A stretch of DNA of 64,000 nucleotides from HGM04593 sp045647885 (GCA_045647885.1 JAZRMX010000014.1:1-64000), one strand, 5' to 3'; shown: positions 16,865 through 26,556, counted from the stretch's first letter. Translations and numbers: made by a program. The notes: generated by a model not told the origin, from the letters alone.

Positions 16865-18493
16865 TTAGAACGAAGCGCTCAATCCGATAAGCGCGTTTAT
16901 ACCCTGTTCGTAATATCCCGCGTATTTTATATATGTGCGGTTGAGGAGGTTGTTACCCTCGACATATGCGCTGAATCGGTTGGCAAATTTGTAGCTTGTG
17001 CGCAGGTTAAGCTCGTTTTTGTTGAGCGATGCGTTGTCGTGGGCATATGTGGCAAAGCTGTATGTGAGGCTTATGTAAATATCGTCCATGGGGCGTGCCT
17101 CGCCGTTGAATGCAAACTCAAATTCGGGTCTTGTGGCAAGGTAGCTGTATGTGTCGCACTTCCAGTAGTTGTATTTTGCTGTAGTCGACAGCTTGAGCCA
17201 GCCCTCGTGGTCGAACCCTGCACGGGCGCCGATGTATGCGTGGGTGGTGTTCTCCTGTGCAATGGTGCAATCAATACATCCTGCCTGCAGGTCGGTGAAA
17301 GCGTAACCCATAAGGTCGTTTTTTGTGTAGGCATATCCGGCAAAAATATCGGCCGAGAGGTTGTTCGACGAGATGCGCGCTCCGGCAGTGATGTCGGCTA
17401 TAGTGTATTTGGGTTTTGGCTGGGTGTAGCAGCTCCAGTAGGGCGAAATGAGCTCCAGTGTCTCAAAACTGCTGGCTTCGCGACCACCCTTAATGCTTGC
17501 ATAAACAGTAGTCTTATCGCTTATGGCTGCCTCAATTTCAATGTCGGGAGCTATTGCAAGGAATGCACCGCGTGTCTGCATGTTGAGCTGTGCCCCCAGG
17601 CGGATATTCAGGTTCTCGAATTTTATATTTGTTGCGGGGTTCAGGTTAAGCTCGGTAACATTTTCGTACTCACAGGTTCCTGCGTATGAGTAGTTGTTGA
17701 GGGTAATGCCCATTACAACATTGCGCCACACATCGTTGGTGAACTCGTATGCAAGGCGTGCATCGGCACCGATGGTGTTCTCGTTGAAACTGCCGGCATC
17801 TTCGTCGGTGTAGTTCCATAGGAAGGGTGTGTGCTTGTAGTGGTTGCGCGAGAAACGTACTCCAAAATCGTAGGCAAATGGGCCTGCCAACTGCGATGCA
17901 ATGCTTGTGCCAAAGTGAATCTTCTGCACATTCTGTTTGTCACTGGGTGAGCAACTGTTGTAGTTGAATACGTTGTCGCTGAACTCGACATTGCTCTTCA
18001 GTGTCATTCGGTCAAACTTGTGCGAATACTCGGCACCTGCCCAAGAAGAGTAGAAACGGGAATCCCACTTGCCTATGGGGCTGTTGATGTTGCTGTTGAA
18101 ACCCTCGAGCGAAGCTACGGCATTCAATTTGTCCTTCTCGCTTATGTTGAACAGGTATGACAATTTAGCATCGATATTGTTGCCGGTGCCATATCCGAGG
18201 CGTGCGTATCCGGAGTAGTTGCCGTTCTGCTTGGGCAACAGGTCGTTTACATCTCTCTCGCCCGTGAATCCTTTAAAAGGTGTGGCGCTTTGTGAGAATT
18301 CAAGTTCAAGAGGCTTGGTTGTGTTGTTCTCTTCTGTTGTGGGGGTGAAACCTTTCTTGGCGGCTTTGGTAACCACGGGGGTGTATTCGTTCTCCACTTG
18401 TATCACTGCATTGAGTGAATCCTTCTGTGCGTACAGGGCACTTGCTGCTACCATCGCGATGGTAAGTAAAATGTTTCTTCTCATATTATTCAT
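16865..18493 (-). CDS. Outer-membrane beta-barrel protein, TonB-receptor-like
   Basis: The product of about 542 residues starts with a signal peptide (RRNILLTIAMVAASALYAQ). The mature protein shows repeated amphipathic strands with alternating aromatic residues and polar turns, and ends in an aromatic residue (LIGLSASF), as outer-membrane barrels do. There is no plug domain, so it is not a classical SusC or siderophore receptor. I chose the ATG at 18493 because an earlier in-frame ATG (18520) would overlap the TPR gene and precede the signal peptide. It follows the TPR gene by 7 bp, which suggests a joint envelope function; that is inference. Confidence 0.75.
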   Translation of the reverse strand: MNNMRRNILLTIAMVAASALYAQKDSLNAVIQVENEYTPVVTKAAKKGFTPTTEENNTTKPLELEFSQSATPFKGFTGERDVNDLLPKQNGNYSGYARLGYGTGNNIDAKLSYLFNISEKDKLNAVASLEGFNSNINSPIGKWDSRFYSSWAGAEYSHKFDRMTLKSNVEFSDNVFNYNSCSPSDKQNVQKIHFGTSIASQLAGPFAYDFGVRFSRNHYKHTPFLWNYTDEDAGSFNENTIGADARLAYEFTNDVWRNVVMGITLNNYSYAGTCEYENVTELNLNPATNIKFENLNIRLGAQLNMQTRGAFLAIAPDIEIEAAISDKTTVYASIKGGREASSFETLELISPYWSCYTQPKPKYTIADITAGARISSNNLSADIFAGYAYTKNDLMGYAFTDLQAGCIDCTIAQENTTHAYIGARAGFDHEGWLKLSTTAKYNYWKCDTYSYLATRPEFEFAFNGEARPMDDIYISLTYSFATYAHDNASLNKNELNLRTSYKFANRFSAYVEGNNLLNRTYIKYAGYYEQGINALIGLSASF

Positions 18494-18500
18494 ATAATGT

Positions 18501-21494
18501 TTACTCGGCTGATATTCCATTCAATCTCTCTTCTATCATTGTCTTTATGTCGTCTTCGCCATCGTAATTGCTCTGCAACGACAAAAGGTACTGCTTGGCT
18601 TCAAGGGTGCGTTCCTGGGTTATATACAGGTCGGCGAGGAGTATGAAGCTGCGTGCGAGCCAGTAGGCATGCGGAGTACTGGTTTCCATATAGTTGAATA
18701 TCTCTTTTTCACACTCATCGTATCTCTTCTGCTCGAACAGGAGCTGTGCAAGTAGGTATTTGCCCTCGGCGCCGTAGATACTGCGTGTGTCGGTGGCAAG
18801 TGTGTGGAGTATCTTCTCGGCCTCGCTTTGCTCGCCCATCTGTATGTGTGTCTTCGCAAGGTAATACTCTGTTTCGCGTTTCTGCTCGGGCTGCAGCTCG
18901 CCGGTTGCAAGGAGAGCGGTGGCGTGTTCCTTGACAAGGTTGTTGTCGCCGGTCTTGTGGGCGCAACGCAGGAGGTTAAGGTGGCAGGCGATGACTCTCT
19001 CCCTGTCGCTGCTTTTTGCGATTATCTTCTCGTACAAGGGGATGGCTGCTGCCCACTCGCCGTTGTCAAAATGGATGTCCGAAGCGTATGCCATAGCCTC
19101 CTCACTGTATTTGTTGTCGGGGTATTCAATAACCTTGCCGAGGTGGGCGAGTGCTTCGTCCTTCTCTCCGCTGTTGTAGGTCATTACTCCCAGGTAGTAG
19201 TGGCTGTCTATTGCAAAGCTGCCCTCGGGGAATTTCTCCAGGTAGTTGCCGAATTTTTTCTTGGCCTCCTTTATATCTCCTTTACCATATATCTTTTCGG
19301 CTGCGATGAAGGTGAGTGTGTCAATCTCATTGCTCTCGACGGCCTGCATTCCTTTGGTGTTGGCTGCGAATTTTGCATACTCATCAACTTCGCCCTGTTC
19401 CACGTACAGGTTCTTGAGGTCCTGTACGGCAATCTGTGCCTCCTCGCTCTGTGGGTACAGGAGAATAATGTTCTTGTATGTCTCAATAGCTTTGGCGGTG
19501 TTGCCGTCGCTGTTGTATATCATAGCTTTTTCTGTGGTTGCGCGGCGGGCAAGGTCGCTCTGCGGATATTTCTCCGACAGCTTGTCAAAGGCGGCAACGG
19601 CTCTGTTGCTCTCACCGGTTTCTATGTAGGCGCGGCCCAGTTCGTAATATCCCTGCTGTGTGTAGCTGCTGGTGGGGTATTTCTCAATGAGCTGTTCCAG
19701 TGTCTGAATCTTGCCTTTATAGTCCTTTCTCAGTCCTTGTGCTATTGCGCTGCGGTAAAGGGCGTAGTCGCCGTGTGCTGCATCGGTAGTGGCAGCCTTT
19801 TCGTAATATTCGTCGGCCTTCTTGTAATTGCGGTTGTAGAAATAGCAGTCGGCTATGCGGTTATAGGCATCGGCGCATAGCTCTCTCTCTTCGGGTGCGG
19901 CGGTGGTGAAGCGTGTGAAGGTGTTCATTGCTTCGTTGAATGATTCCTGCTGGAAGTATGTGTATGCGAGGCCGTAGAGAGCTTTGCTGCTATTGCTGTC
20001 GCTCATTGCGAGAACCTTCTTGTAGTTCTTTGCGGCCTCGGTGTAGTTGCCTTTGTTGTAGCAGGCCTCTCCGCGCCAGTAGAGGGCGTCGCTGTATGTG
20101 GCTTTGTTGTATTTTGCAAGGGCAATTGACTGGTCGAAGTAGCTTATCGCCTTCTCCATATTGCCGTTTATGTACTCCTGAACGCCCAGGCGGTAGAGAA
20201 CCTTCTGCTTGGCTTCAAGGATAAGGGGTGAGGGTGATGTGATTTTCTCTATCGATTGCAGGGCAACATCGTAGTTGCGGGTGTTCATATATACCTCCAC
20301 AAGGTATTTGTTTACCTGGTCGCTATACTGCGATTGCGGGTACTCGTTGAGGAAACGCTCAAAAATCTTTACGCTCTCGGCAAAGGGGGAGTAGCGTGTG
20401 CTGTGCAGGCACAGAGCGTAGTTGTAGAGAGCCTGTTCGCGCACGCTGTTGTCGAGTGTCATTGTTGAGGCTTGCTCAAAAGCCATACGTGCCGCGTTTG
20501 TGTCGCTCTCTTCCAGTGCGATTATTCCTGTGTGCAGTAGAGCGTTCTGTGCTATTGCGTCGTCGCCGTCGCAACAGGTTGCGAACAACTCTTTTGCCTT
20601 TGCTTTCTCTCCTGTTTCAAAATAGCAGAGTGCAAGCTGGTACACGGCAATGCGCTGTTGTTTCTCGGCAGGGGTTGCGGCAATGTACTTTTCAAGCGGC
20701 ATTATAGCTTCTGAATATCTCTCCTGTCCGAAAAGTGCTGCGCCCAATATCTGTTGCATAGCTATGCCCTGTGCCTTCTCTTCGTGGTCGGCAATGAAGG
20801 CCGTGGCCATCTGTTCTGCCTGCTCGTATTTCTCCTGCTTTACATAGATGGCGGCTATGTAGTAAGGGGTGTTCAAGTAATATTTGTTACTGAATTCCAC
20901 GCTCTTGAAGCCTGTGTATGCCTGCTCAAGCTCGTTCTTGTGGTATTTTATTACAGCGAGGTGGAACTGTGCATCGTCGGCGTGCTTCTTGCCTGTATGT
21001 GCAAGGTTTGTGAGCATAGCTTCTGCTTTGTCCTCTTGCCCGCACTCCTGCAGGGTGAGTGCATAGTGCAGTTCGGCGCGTTCGCGTTCCTGTGGCTCCA
21101 GGCGGTCGAAATTGCTCTTCTTGAACCATTCGTCGGCAATGGCGAAGTTATGGCTGTAATAGTACGATTCGGCAATAAGGGCTGCAATAACGTCGCGACG
21201 GCTGCTCTCGGGGTAGTCGGCGAGGTATTGCAACAACAATGCGCGGCCTTCGAGGTGGTTGGTGCCGAATGTGGTTTTTGCGAGCAGAAGTTCGTAGGCC
21301 TGTACCTCGCTTGATGTGAGTTTGCGCTTCTCAATCTTGTTGAGAATGTTCAGCGCGGTGCTGTACTCCCCGTCGGTGTAGAGGCGCTGTCCCTCCTGCA
21401 TAAGCCATTTGTTGTCTTCGGTGGAAACTATGTTCTGTGCCGGAATTATGCCGGCTGTTGCCATTAACAGCAGTAGTGTAAAGAATCGTATCAT
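18501..21494 (-). CDS. Large periplasmic TPR-repeat protein
   Basis: The 997-residue product has a signal peptide (residues 1-19, ending IIPAQ) and then tandem tetratricopeptide repeats along nearly its whole length, for example ALYWRGEACYNKGNYTEAA and ALYGLAYTYFQQESFNEAM. TPR arrays build protein-binding superhelices, and similar exported proteins in Bacteroidota often scaffold outer-membrane or surface machinery. The gene overlaps the Nudix gene by 4 bp (ATGA) and runs into the beta-barrel gene, so the three form an operon. A specific role for this protein is not known. Confidence 0.88.
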   Translation of the reverse strand: MIRFFTLLLLMATAGIIPAQNIVSTEDNKWLMQEGQRLYTDGEYSTALNILNKIEKRKLTSSEVQAYELLLAKTTFGTNHLEGRALLLQYLADYPESSRRDVIAALIAESYYYSHNFAIADEWFKKSNFDRLEPQERERAELHYALTLQECGQEDKAEAMLTNLAHTGKKHADDAQFHLAVIKYHKNELEQAYTGFKSVEFSNKYYLNTPYYIAAIYVKQEKYEQAEQMATAFIADHEEKAQGIAMQQILGAALFGQERYSEAIMPLEKYIAATPAEKQQRIAVYQLALCYFETGEKAKAKELFATCCDGDDAIAQNALLHTGIIALEESDTNAARMAFEQASTMTLDNSVREQALYNYALCLHSTRYSPFAESVKIFERFLNEYPQSQYSDQVNKYLVEVYMNTRNYDVALQSIEKITSPSPLILEAKQKVLYRLGVQEYINGNMEKAISYFDQSIALAKYNKATYSDALYWRGEACYNKGNYTEAAKNYKKVLAMSDSNSSKALYGLAYTYFQQESFNEAMNTFTRFTTAAPEERELCADAYNRIADCYFYNRNYKKADEYYEKAATTDAAHGDYALYRSAIAQGLRKDYKGKIQTLEQLIEKYPTSSYTQQGYYELGRAYIETGESNRAVAAFDKLSEKYPQSDLARRATTEKAMIYNSDGNTAKAIETYKNIILLYPQSEEAQIAVQDLKNLYVEQGEVDEYAKFAANTKGMQAVESNEIDTLTFIAAEKIYGKGDIKEAKKKFGNYLEKFPEGSFAIDSHYYLGVMTYNSGEKDEALAHLGKVIEYPDNKYSEEAMAYASDIHFDNGEWAAAIPLYEKIIAKSSDRERVIACHLNLLRCAHKTGDNNLVKEHATALLATGELQPEQKRETEYYLAKTHIQMGEQSEAEKILHTLATDTRSIYGAEGKYLLAQLLFEQKRYDECEKEIFNYMETSTPHAYWLARSFILLADLYITQERTLEAKQYLLSLQSNYDGEDDIKTMIEERLNGISAE

Positions 21495-22036
21495 AGTTGT
21501 TCTGTGAAAAATTCGTTGTGTCTTGCTTTTAAAATCTCTATGCCGCGGCGTATGGATTGCAGCCCGAAGTCCTCGCTCTTCAGGCTCTCAATGGCCATCC
21601 ACTGCAACTCTTCTACATCGTCGGCGGCAGTTATGCATCCCTCCTCAGTCTCGCACAGAAAGAAAAGGTCGAGAGTGTGCTCCTCGAACCCGGAGTAGAT
21701 GTATTTGTTTGGCAACGAAAAGAGATAGCGTGCTCTCTTTACCTTGAGGCCGGTCTCTTCGGCAACCTCGCGTGCTATGCCCTCTTCGGCTGTCTCAAAA
21801 CTGTCGATAAAGCCACCCGGCAGGTCTAAAGTCCCTTTTGCCGGTTCTTTTGCCCTGCGTGCGACCAGAATCTCGCCTTTTTCGTTGGCAATGATGGCTA
21901 CGGATGCGGCTATCGCATTGAAATATAGTACAAAACCACAATCGGCACAACGCTTCGATTTGAAATCGTTTATGCCGAAGTCCTTGCCACCGCATCGTGG
22001 GCAATAACCGAAAATCTCAAGGGGGTGTTGCTGCAT
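21491..22036 (-). CDS. Nudix hydrolase with N-terminal zinc ribbon
   Basis: The 181-residue protein begins with a two-pair cysteine zinc ribbon (YCPRCGGK at 11-18 and RCADCGF) as in NudC-like or ADP-ribose pyrophosphatase-like Nudix proteins. The Nudix box GGFIDSFETAEEGIAREVAEE follows the pattern Gx5Ex7REUxEExGU (about 74-96) and binds metal and the diphosphate substrate. The substrate cannot be deduced. It is the first gene of the Nudix-TPR-barrel operon, overlapping the TPR gene by 4 bp. Confidence 0.9.
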   Translation of the reverse strand: MQQHPLEIFGYCPRCGGKDFGINDFKSKRCADCGFVLYFNAIAASVAIIANEKGEILVARRAKEPAKGTLDLPGGFIDSFETAEEGIAREVAEETGLKVKRARYLFSLPNKYIYSGFEEHTLDLFFLCETEEGCITAADDVEELQWMAIESLKSEDFGLQSIRRGIEILKARHNEFFTEQL

Positions 22037-22063
22037 CCTTTTGCTAATAAATTATTCCAACTG

Positions 22064-22071
22064 CGAAGATA
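22064..22071 (-). promoter_or_regulatory. -7 element for the Nudix operon
   Basis: The minus strand reads TATCTTCG, a variant also seen before frr and the ABC-F gene, about 28 bases before the Nudix start. Confidence 0.4.
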
Positions 22072-22218
22072 CTGCTTTTTTCACTATGCATTCCGCTTTT
22101 TGCGGTAAAATGGTAAATTTTTACTAAATATTTTAAATAATAAAGAGCTTTTAACCCTTTTTGAGCCCGGTTTTTCATTTTTATGCCGTTTGATAGTCGG
22201 AAAAAGGAATAAAAATAG

Positions 22219-22226
22219 TAATTTTG
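22219..22226 (+). promoter_or_regulatory. -7 element for gpmI
   Basis: TAATTTTG matches the -7 consensus. A TTTG at 22189-22192 is a possible -33 element, though 26 bases away. The expected transcript start would leave a leader of about 60 bases before gpmI. Confidence 0.5.
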
Positions 22227-22292
22227 CAGCCGTTGGCTGCGAAAATGAGCCACACATTGATGAAACGTACAAAAACAAAAAAGTAAAATATT

Positions 22293-23792
22293 ATGGCAAA
22301 CAAAGCATTATTGGTAATTCTCGATGGTTGGGGTGTTGGTAATCACGGTAAAGGTGATGTAATCTTCAATACTCCCACTCCTTACTGGGATCATCTTATA
22401 TCGGTTTATCCCAACTCACAGCTCCAGGCAAGTGGCGAAAATGTAGGTCTTCCTGCAGGTCAGATGGGTAACAGCGAGGTAGGTCACCTCAATATCGGTG
22501 GCGGTCGCGTAGTTTACCAGGATCTTCTCAAAATCAACCGCGCTATTGCCGACGGCTCTATCGCACAGAACCCCGAACTTGTTTCGGCTGTTGAGTACGC
22601 AAAGGCAAACGGCAAGAAGCTCCACTTTATGGGCCTCACCTCTAACGGTGGTGTACACAGCTCTTTGGAGCACCTCGAGGCTATGTATAAATTTGCTGCC
22701 GAGCAGGGCGTGGAGAACGCTTATGTTCACTGCTTTATGGACGGTCGCGACACCGACCCCAAGAGCGGTGCAGGCTTCATTGCCGACCTTACAGCAAAGA
22801 ACCTCAAGCTCGCTACAATCGTAGGCCGTTACTATGCAATGGACCGCGACAAACGTTGGGAGCGTGTTAAAATCGCTTACGACCTTATTGTGAATGGCGA
22901 GGGCAAGGCTGCTACCGATATGGTAAAAGCTGTTGAGGAGTCATACGCAGAGGGTGTTACCGACGAGTTCATCAAGCCCATCGTGAACAGCGCATACGAC
23001 GCTCGCATAGCCGACGGCGATGCTGTAATCTTCTTCAACTATCGTAACGACCGTGCAAAAGAGCTCACTGTGGTTCTTACACAGGAGGATATGCCTGCCG
23101 AGGGTATGCACACAATCCCCGGTCTTCAGTACTACTGTATGACTCCCTACGATGCAAAATTCACAGGTGTTCACATCCTCTTCGACAAGGAGAATGTTGA
23201 GAACACACTTGGTGAGTTCATCGCAAAACAGGGTATGAAACAGCTCCACATTGCCGAGACCGAGAAATATGCTCACGTAACATTCTTCTTCAACGGTGGT
23301 CGCGAAACTCCTTACGATGGCGAGGAGCGCATCCTTGTTCCCTCTCCCAAGGTGGCTACATACGACCTTCAGCCCGAAATGAGCGCTTACGAGGTTAAAG
23401 ACAAACTCGTTGCCGAGATTAACTCAGAGAAGTTCGACTTTATCGTTGTTAACTTTGCTAACGGTGATATGGTTGGTCACACCGGTATCTACAGCGCGAT
23501 AGAGAAGGCTGTTCTTGCTGTTGATGCTTGCTTGAAGGATGTTATCGAGGCTGCACGTGCTCACGGTTATGAGTCAATCATCATTGCCGACCACGGTAAT
23601 GCCGACAACGCTGTGAACGCCGACGGTTCTCCCAATACCGCTCACTCGCTCAACCCCGTTCCCTGTGTTTACGTTACAAACAAAGAGAACGCAACAATCA
23701 AAGACGGTATCCTGGCCGACGTTGCTCCCACAATCCTCAAGATTATGGGTTTGGAGGCACCTGCCGAAATGAGTGGCGAGGCTTTGATTTAA
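22293..23792 (+). CDS. gpmI: 2,3-bisphosphoglycerate-independent phosphoglycerate mutase
   Basis: GpmI interconverts 3- and 2-phosphoglycerate in glycolysis using a two-manganese alkaline-phosphatase-type site. The 499-residue length is typical (about 505-515). Landmarks are D11 in LVILDGWG, catalytic S61 in MGNSEVGHLN, DGRDTDP, the NYRNDR motif, and the C-terminal metal ligands in FANGDMVGHTG and ADHGNAD. It is monocistronic: the Nudix gene is divergent and a terminator follows. Confidence 0.97.
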   Translation: MANKALLVILDGWGVGNHGKGDVIFNTPTPYWDHLISVYPNSQLQASGENVGLPAGQMGNSEVGHLNIGGGRVVYQDLLKINRAIADGSIAQNPELVSAVEYAKANGKKLHFMGLTSNGGVHSSLEHLEAMYKFAAEQGVENAYVHCFMDGRDTDPKSGAGFIADLTAKNLKLATIVGRYYAMDRDKRWERVKIAYDLIVNGEGKAATDMVKAVEESYAEGVTDEFIKPIVNSAYDARIADGDAVIFFNYRNDRAKELTVVLTQEDMPAEGMHTIPGLQYYCMTPYDAKFTGVHILFDKENVENTLGEFIAKQGMKQLHIAETEKYAHVTFFFNGGRETPYDGEERILVPSPKVATYDLQPEMSAYEVKDKLVAEINSEKFDFIVVNFANGDMVGHTGIYSAIEKAVLAVDACLKDVIEAARAHGYESIIIADHGNADNAVNADGSPNTAHSLNPVPCVYVTNKENATIKDGILADVAPTILKIMGLEAPAEMSGEALI

Positions 23793-23808
23793 TAATCCAC
23801 TGAAATAG

Positions 23809-23841
23809 AACGGCTGCGCGGTTCCGTGCAGCCGTTTTTTT
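23809..23841 (+). terminator. Terminator of gpmI
   Basis: The stem AACGGCTGC/GCAGCCGTT with a 10-base loop is followed by seven T residues. Confidence 0.92.
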
Positions 23842-23858
23842 AATTTAAACGAGAACTT

Positions 23859-24443
23859 ATGGTACAGATAGGTGATGCGATAGTATCGTTCGACCTTTTT
23901 CAAGAATATTTTTGTTGTAACTTTTCGCACTGCAAGGGAATTTGCTGTGTGGAGGGTGATGCCGGTGCTCCCGTGCTCATAGACGAGGTGGAAAAGCTTG
24001 AAGAAGCTCTTGAGGTTGTTGCTTCAGAGATGTCGCCCGAAGCGCGCGCCATTGCCGATGAGCAAGGCGTTGTGTATACCGACCGCGACGGCGACCTTGT
24101 AACTTCCATTGTAAACGGCAAGGACTGTATCTTTGCTTTGCGCGATGAAAACGGCGGTTGCATCTGTCTTATAGAAAAAGCCTATAGAGAGGGGCGCACA
24201 CCGTGGCGCAAGCCCATATCGTGCTATCTCTATCCCGTGCGTCTTCGCAAGGTGGGTGAGCTTACTGCGGTAAATTTCCACAAGTGGGACGTGTGTAACA
24301 GTGCCTTTATAAAAGGCCGCCGCAAAGGCATACGCGCTTACCAGTTCCTTAAAGAACCGCTTATAGAGCGTTTCGGCGAGGAGTGGTATAAAGAATTGCT
24401 TACCGTGGCCGATGAACTTGAAAAACAAGGCTATATAAAATAA
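23859..24443 (+). CDS. Cysteine-rich DUF3109 family protein
   Basis: The 194-residue cytoplasmic protein matches DUF3109, a Bacteroidota family related to YkgJ-type proteins with clustered cysteines. The visible cysteines are C19, C20, C25, C29 and C30 near the N-terminus, and C90, C101, C103 and C122 in the centre. That arrangement could bind zinc or an iron-sulfur cluster. The biochemical function of the family is unknown. The gene is flanked by two terminators and is therefore a single-gene transcript or reads through from gpmI. Confidence 0.85.
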   Translation: MVQIGDAIVSFDLFQEYFCCNFSHCKGICCVEGDAGAPVLIDEVEKLEEALEVVASEMSPEARAIADEQGVVYTDRDGDLVTSIVNGKDCIFALRDENGGCICLIEKAYREGRTPWRKPISCYLYPVRLRKVGELTAVNFHKWDVCNSAFIKGRRKGIRAYQFLKEPLIERFGEEWYKELLTVADELEKQGYIK

Positions 24444-24452
24444 CTCTGTAAA

Positions 24453-24480
24453 AACGACGGCTTCGAGCCGTCGTTTTTTT
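24453..24480 (+). terminator. Terminator of the DUF3109 gene
   Basis: The 10-bp stem AACGACGGCT/AGCCGTCGTT with the three-base loop TCG is followed by seven T residues. Confidence 0.93.
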
Positions 24481-24506
24481 AAAATGTTAAAATAATAGTC
24501 ATATTT

Positions 24507-24537
24507 TTTGCTATTGTATTGAAAAAGATTACATTTG
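24507..24537 (+). promoter_or_regulatory. Bacteroides-type promoter for the 593-residue secreted protein
   Basis: TTTG (24507-24510), 19 bases, then TACATTTG (24530-24537): this is one of the best matches to the consensus in the window. A leader of about 90 bases follows before the ATG. Confidence 0.75.
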
Positions 24538-24632
24538 CAAAATCTATTTGACAACGGCTTTTTGTTGCGTTTTTTTATCGTGGCAAAAGCCCGTTTTTGA
24601 TTTATAAAATATTAACGATTAAATAAATTACT

Positions 24633-26414
24633 ATGAAAAAATTTTTACTTTCAATTTTTTGCTGCCTGATGGCTTTTGTAGGCATTAAGGCAGACGATGC
24701 AACGTTTACTTGCGGTAAGGATATAACATCGACAACTGCAAGTCTTCTCAACGGTGATATTGTTTTGTCTTGCGGTAAGGTTAATGGAACGGCGCCTGCA
24801 TACAATGAAAGCAGTAAAGAGTTACGTTTGTATTATGGTTCAAATGGTACAGGAGCTTATATTGATCTAACCATTGACGCAAGCTCTGCGATAACAATAA
24901 ATAGCGTGGAGATAACAGCATCATCGACAAGTTATACACCTTCTGTTGGATATTATATTGATGGCGGAGACAAGCAAGTTGGTACTTGGAGTAGTACTAA
25001 GATGACGATAGGGAATATTGCTGCAACTAAAAGTATTAGAGTTCAAAATGTTAATACGAGTAATAAACAACTTCGTATAAAATCAATAAAAATCACTTAC
25101 TCGATAAATACTAGTGCAACTCCTACACTTGAAACTCCGGTAATTTCTCCCGAATCTTGTAATTTTAATGAGGGCGAGACTCTCTCTGTTACAATTGCTG
25201 CAGAAGAAGGGGCTACAATCTATTACACAACCGATGGTAGCGAACCTACCGATGAGAGTAGTGTCTATGGTGGCGCAATCTCGATAACCAAGAGTACTGT
25301 GGTGAAAGCGTTTGCAGCAAAAGAGGGTTGTAACGATAGTAAAATAGTTACTGAGGAGTATACTATGATAGCCGAGGGTGAAATTGTAGATGTTCTTACA
25401 AGAGAAACAACCGGTGTAAATAGCGGATCAACAAATTATTCTGCTTGGACTGGTAAGACTGCGACATCTTCAGCTGTTTATGCCGGAAACTCTGCCGGTA
25501 GCAACGATGCTATTCAGTTGCGTAGCACTAACAGCAACTCGGGTGTTGTGACAACAACTTCGGGTGGTAAAGCAAGAAAAATTGTTGTAGAATGGCAATC
25601 TTCAACTGCTTCAGGTAGAATACTTCAAGTGTATGGCAAAAACAGTGCGTATGCTGCAGCAACAGATTTGTACAGCAGTAGCACACAAGGAACAAAGTTG
25701 GGTGAGATAAAATGTGGTACTTCTACAGAACTTACAATAAATGGCGATTATGAGTATATTGGTTTGCGTTCTTCAAGCGGTGCGATGTATTTGACTTCGG
25801 TTGAGATTACTTGGGAGGCCAAAAAAACTGAAAGTTTTAAATTGAACGTAACTTCTGCAGGCTGGGCAACATTGTATCTTCCCAAAGCAGTGGTAATACC
25901 TACAAATGTTAAGTGCTATGCTGTGGAGAGTGTCAAAGATGGCTACGCTCTTTTAGCTCAAATAGAGGGTGTGTTGCCTGCTCAAACAGCTGTGCTTGTT
26001 GAGGCTCCCGCAAATAATTATGCTCTTGAGGTTGCCGACGAGGCTAACGAGTATAACGGAGTGAATAAATTGTGTGGTACTTTGATGAATCAATATGTAA
26101 ATGAGGAGGCTTATGTTCTTTCGGCTCCCGAAGGAAAGGTTGGTCTTTACAAGGCTGCTATGACCGATGGCGTGTTCCTTAATAACGCAAATAAGGCATA
26201 CTTGCCTGCAAGTGCTATTCCTGCGTCTGCACAGGGTGCTGCAAGCTATAGCTTTAGCTTCGACTGGGCCGGCACAACTGCTATTGAGAATATCGAGGTT
26301 AAGAATCCTATGGCTGATGGTGCTATTTACGACCTTACCGGCCGTAAGATAAACAGTATTGCTGTTACCGGTATTTATATCATCAATGGCAAGAAGGTTT
26401 TCGTTAGAAAATAA
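24633..26414 (+). CDS. Secreted modular protein with chitobiase-type domain and C-terminal sorting tail
   Basis: The 593-residue protein has a signal peptide (residues 1-20, ending GIKA). A beta-rich N-terminal domain (about 22-160) comes first, then a module resembling the chitobiase/hexosaminidase C-terminal domain (about 165-247; ATIYYTTDGSEPT and VVKAFAAKEG are typical). A second beta-sandwich follows (about 250-400). The C-terminal 100 residues (EAYVLS, FLNNANKAYL, GTTAIENI, IYDLTGRK, GIYIINGKK) match the end of the frameshifted relic at 5779-6221 and resemble type IX-like sorting tails of Bacteroidales. No catalytic domain is recognisable, so a surface-binding role is possible. Confidence 0.82.
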   Translation: MKKFLLSIFCCLMAFVGIKADDATFTCGKDITSTTASLLNGDIVLSCGKVNGTAPAYNESSKELRLYYGSNGTGAYIDLTIDASSAITINSVEITASSTSYTPSVGYYIDGGDKQVGTWSSTKMTIGNIAATKSIRVQNVNTSNKQLRIKSIKITYSINTSATPTLETPVISPESCNFNEGETLSVTIAAEEGATIYYTTDGSEPTDESSVYGGAISITKSTVVKAFAAKEGCNDSKIVTEEYTMIAEGEIVDVLTRETTGVNSGSTNYSAWTGKTATSSAVYAGNSAGSNDAIQLRSTNSNSGVVTTTSGGKARKIVVEWQSSTASGRILQVYGKNSAYAAATDLYSSSTQGTKLGEIKCGTSTELTINGDYEYIGLRSSSGAMYLTSVEITWEAKKTESFKLNVTSAGWATLYLPKAVVIPTNVKCYAVESVKDGYALLAQIEGVLPAQTAVLVEAPANNYALEVADEANEYNGVNKLCGTLMNQYVNEEAYVLSAPEGKVGLYKAAMTDGVFLNNANKAYLPASAIPASAQGAASYSFSFDWAGTTAIENIEVKNPMADGAIYDLTGRKINSIAVTGIYIINGKKVFVRK

Positions 26415-26437
26415 TAGTTTTAATATAACTCTTTGTG

Positions 26438-26470
26438 GGCCTGCTCTTGAAAAAAGAGCAGGCCTTTTTT
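26438..26470 (+). terminator. Terminator of the 593-residue protein gene
   Basis: The 11-bp stem GGCCTGCTCTT/AAGAGCAGGCC with loop GAAAA is followed by six T residues. Confidence 0.94.
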
Positions 26471-26471
26471 G

Positions 26472-26502
26472 TTGCTTGGCGAGTATAAGTGCAGTATATT
26501 TG
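26472..26502 (+). promoter_or_regulatory. Promoter of the GNAT-parE-coaD-S41 gene run
   Basis: TTG (26472-26474), 20 bases, then TATATTTG (26495-26502). It lies directly after the preceding terminator, 54 bases before the GNAT-type gene. Confidence 0.68.
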
Positions 26503-26556
26503 CAAGATTGCAAATAATGGATTAAATTTACACATCATTTAATAACACCACGCAGA

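Noticed and set aside
18804..19880. A 358-residue open frame opposite the TPR gene
   Set aside because: Antisense shadow of repeated TPR codons; hydrophobic composition is an artefact.
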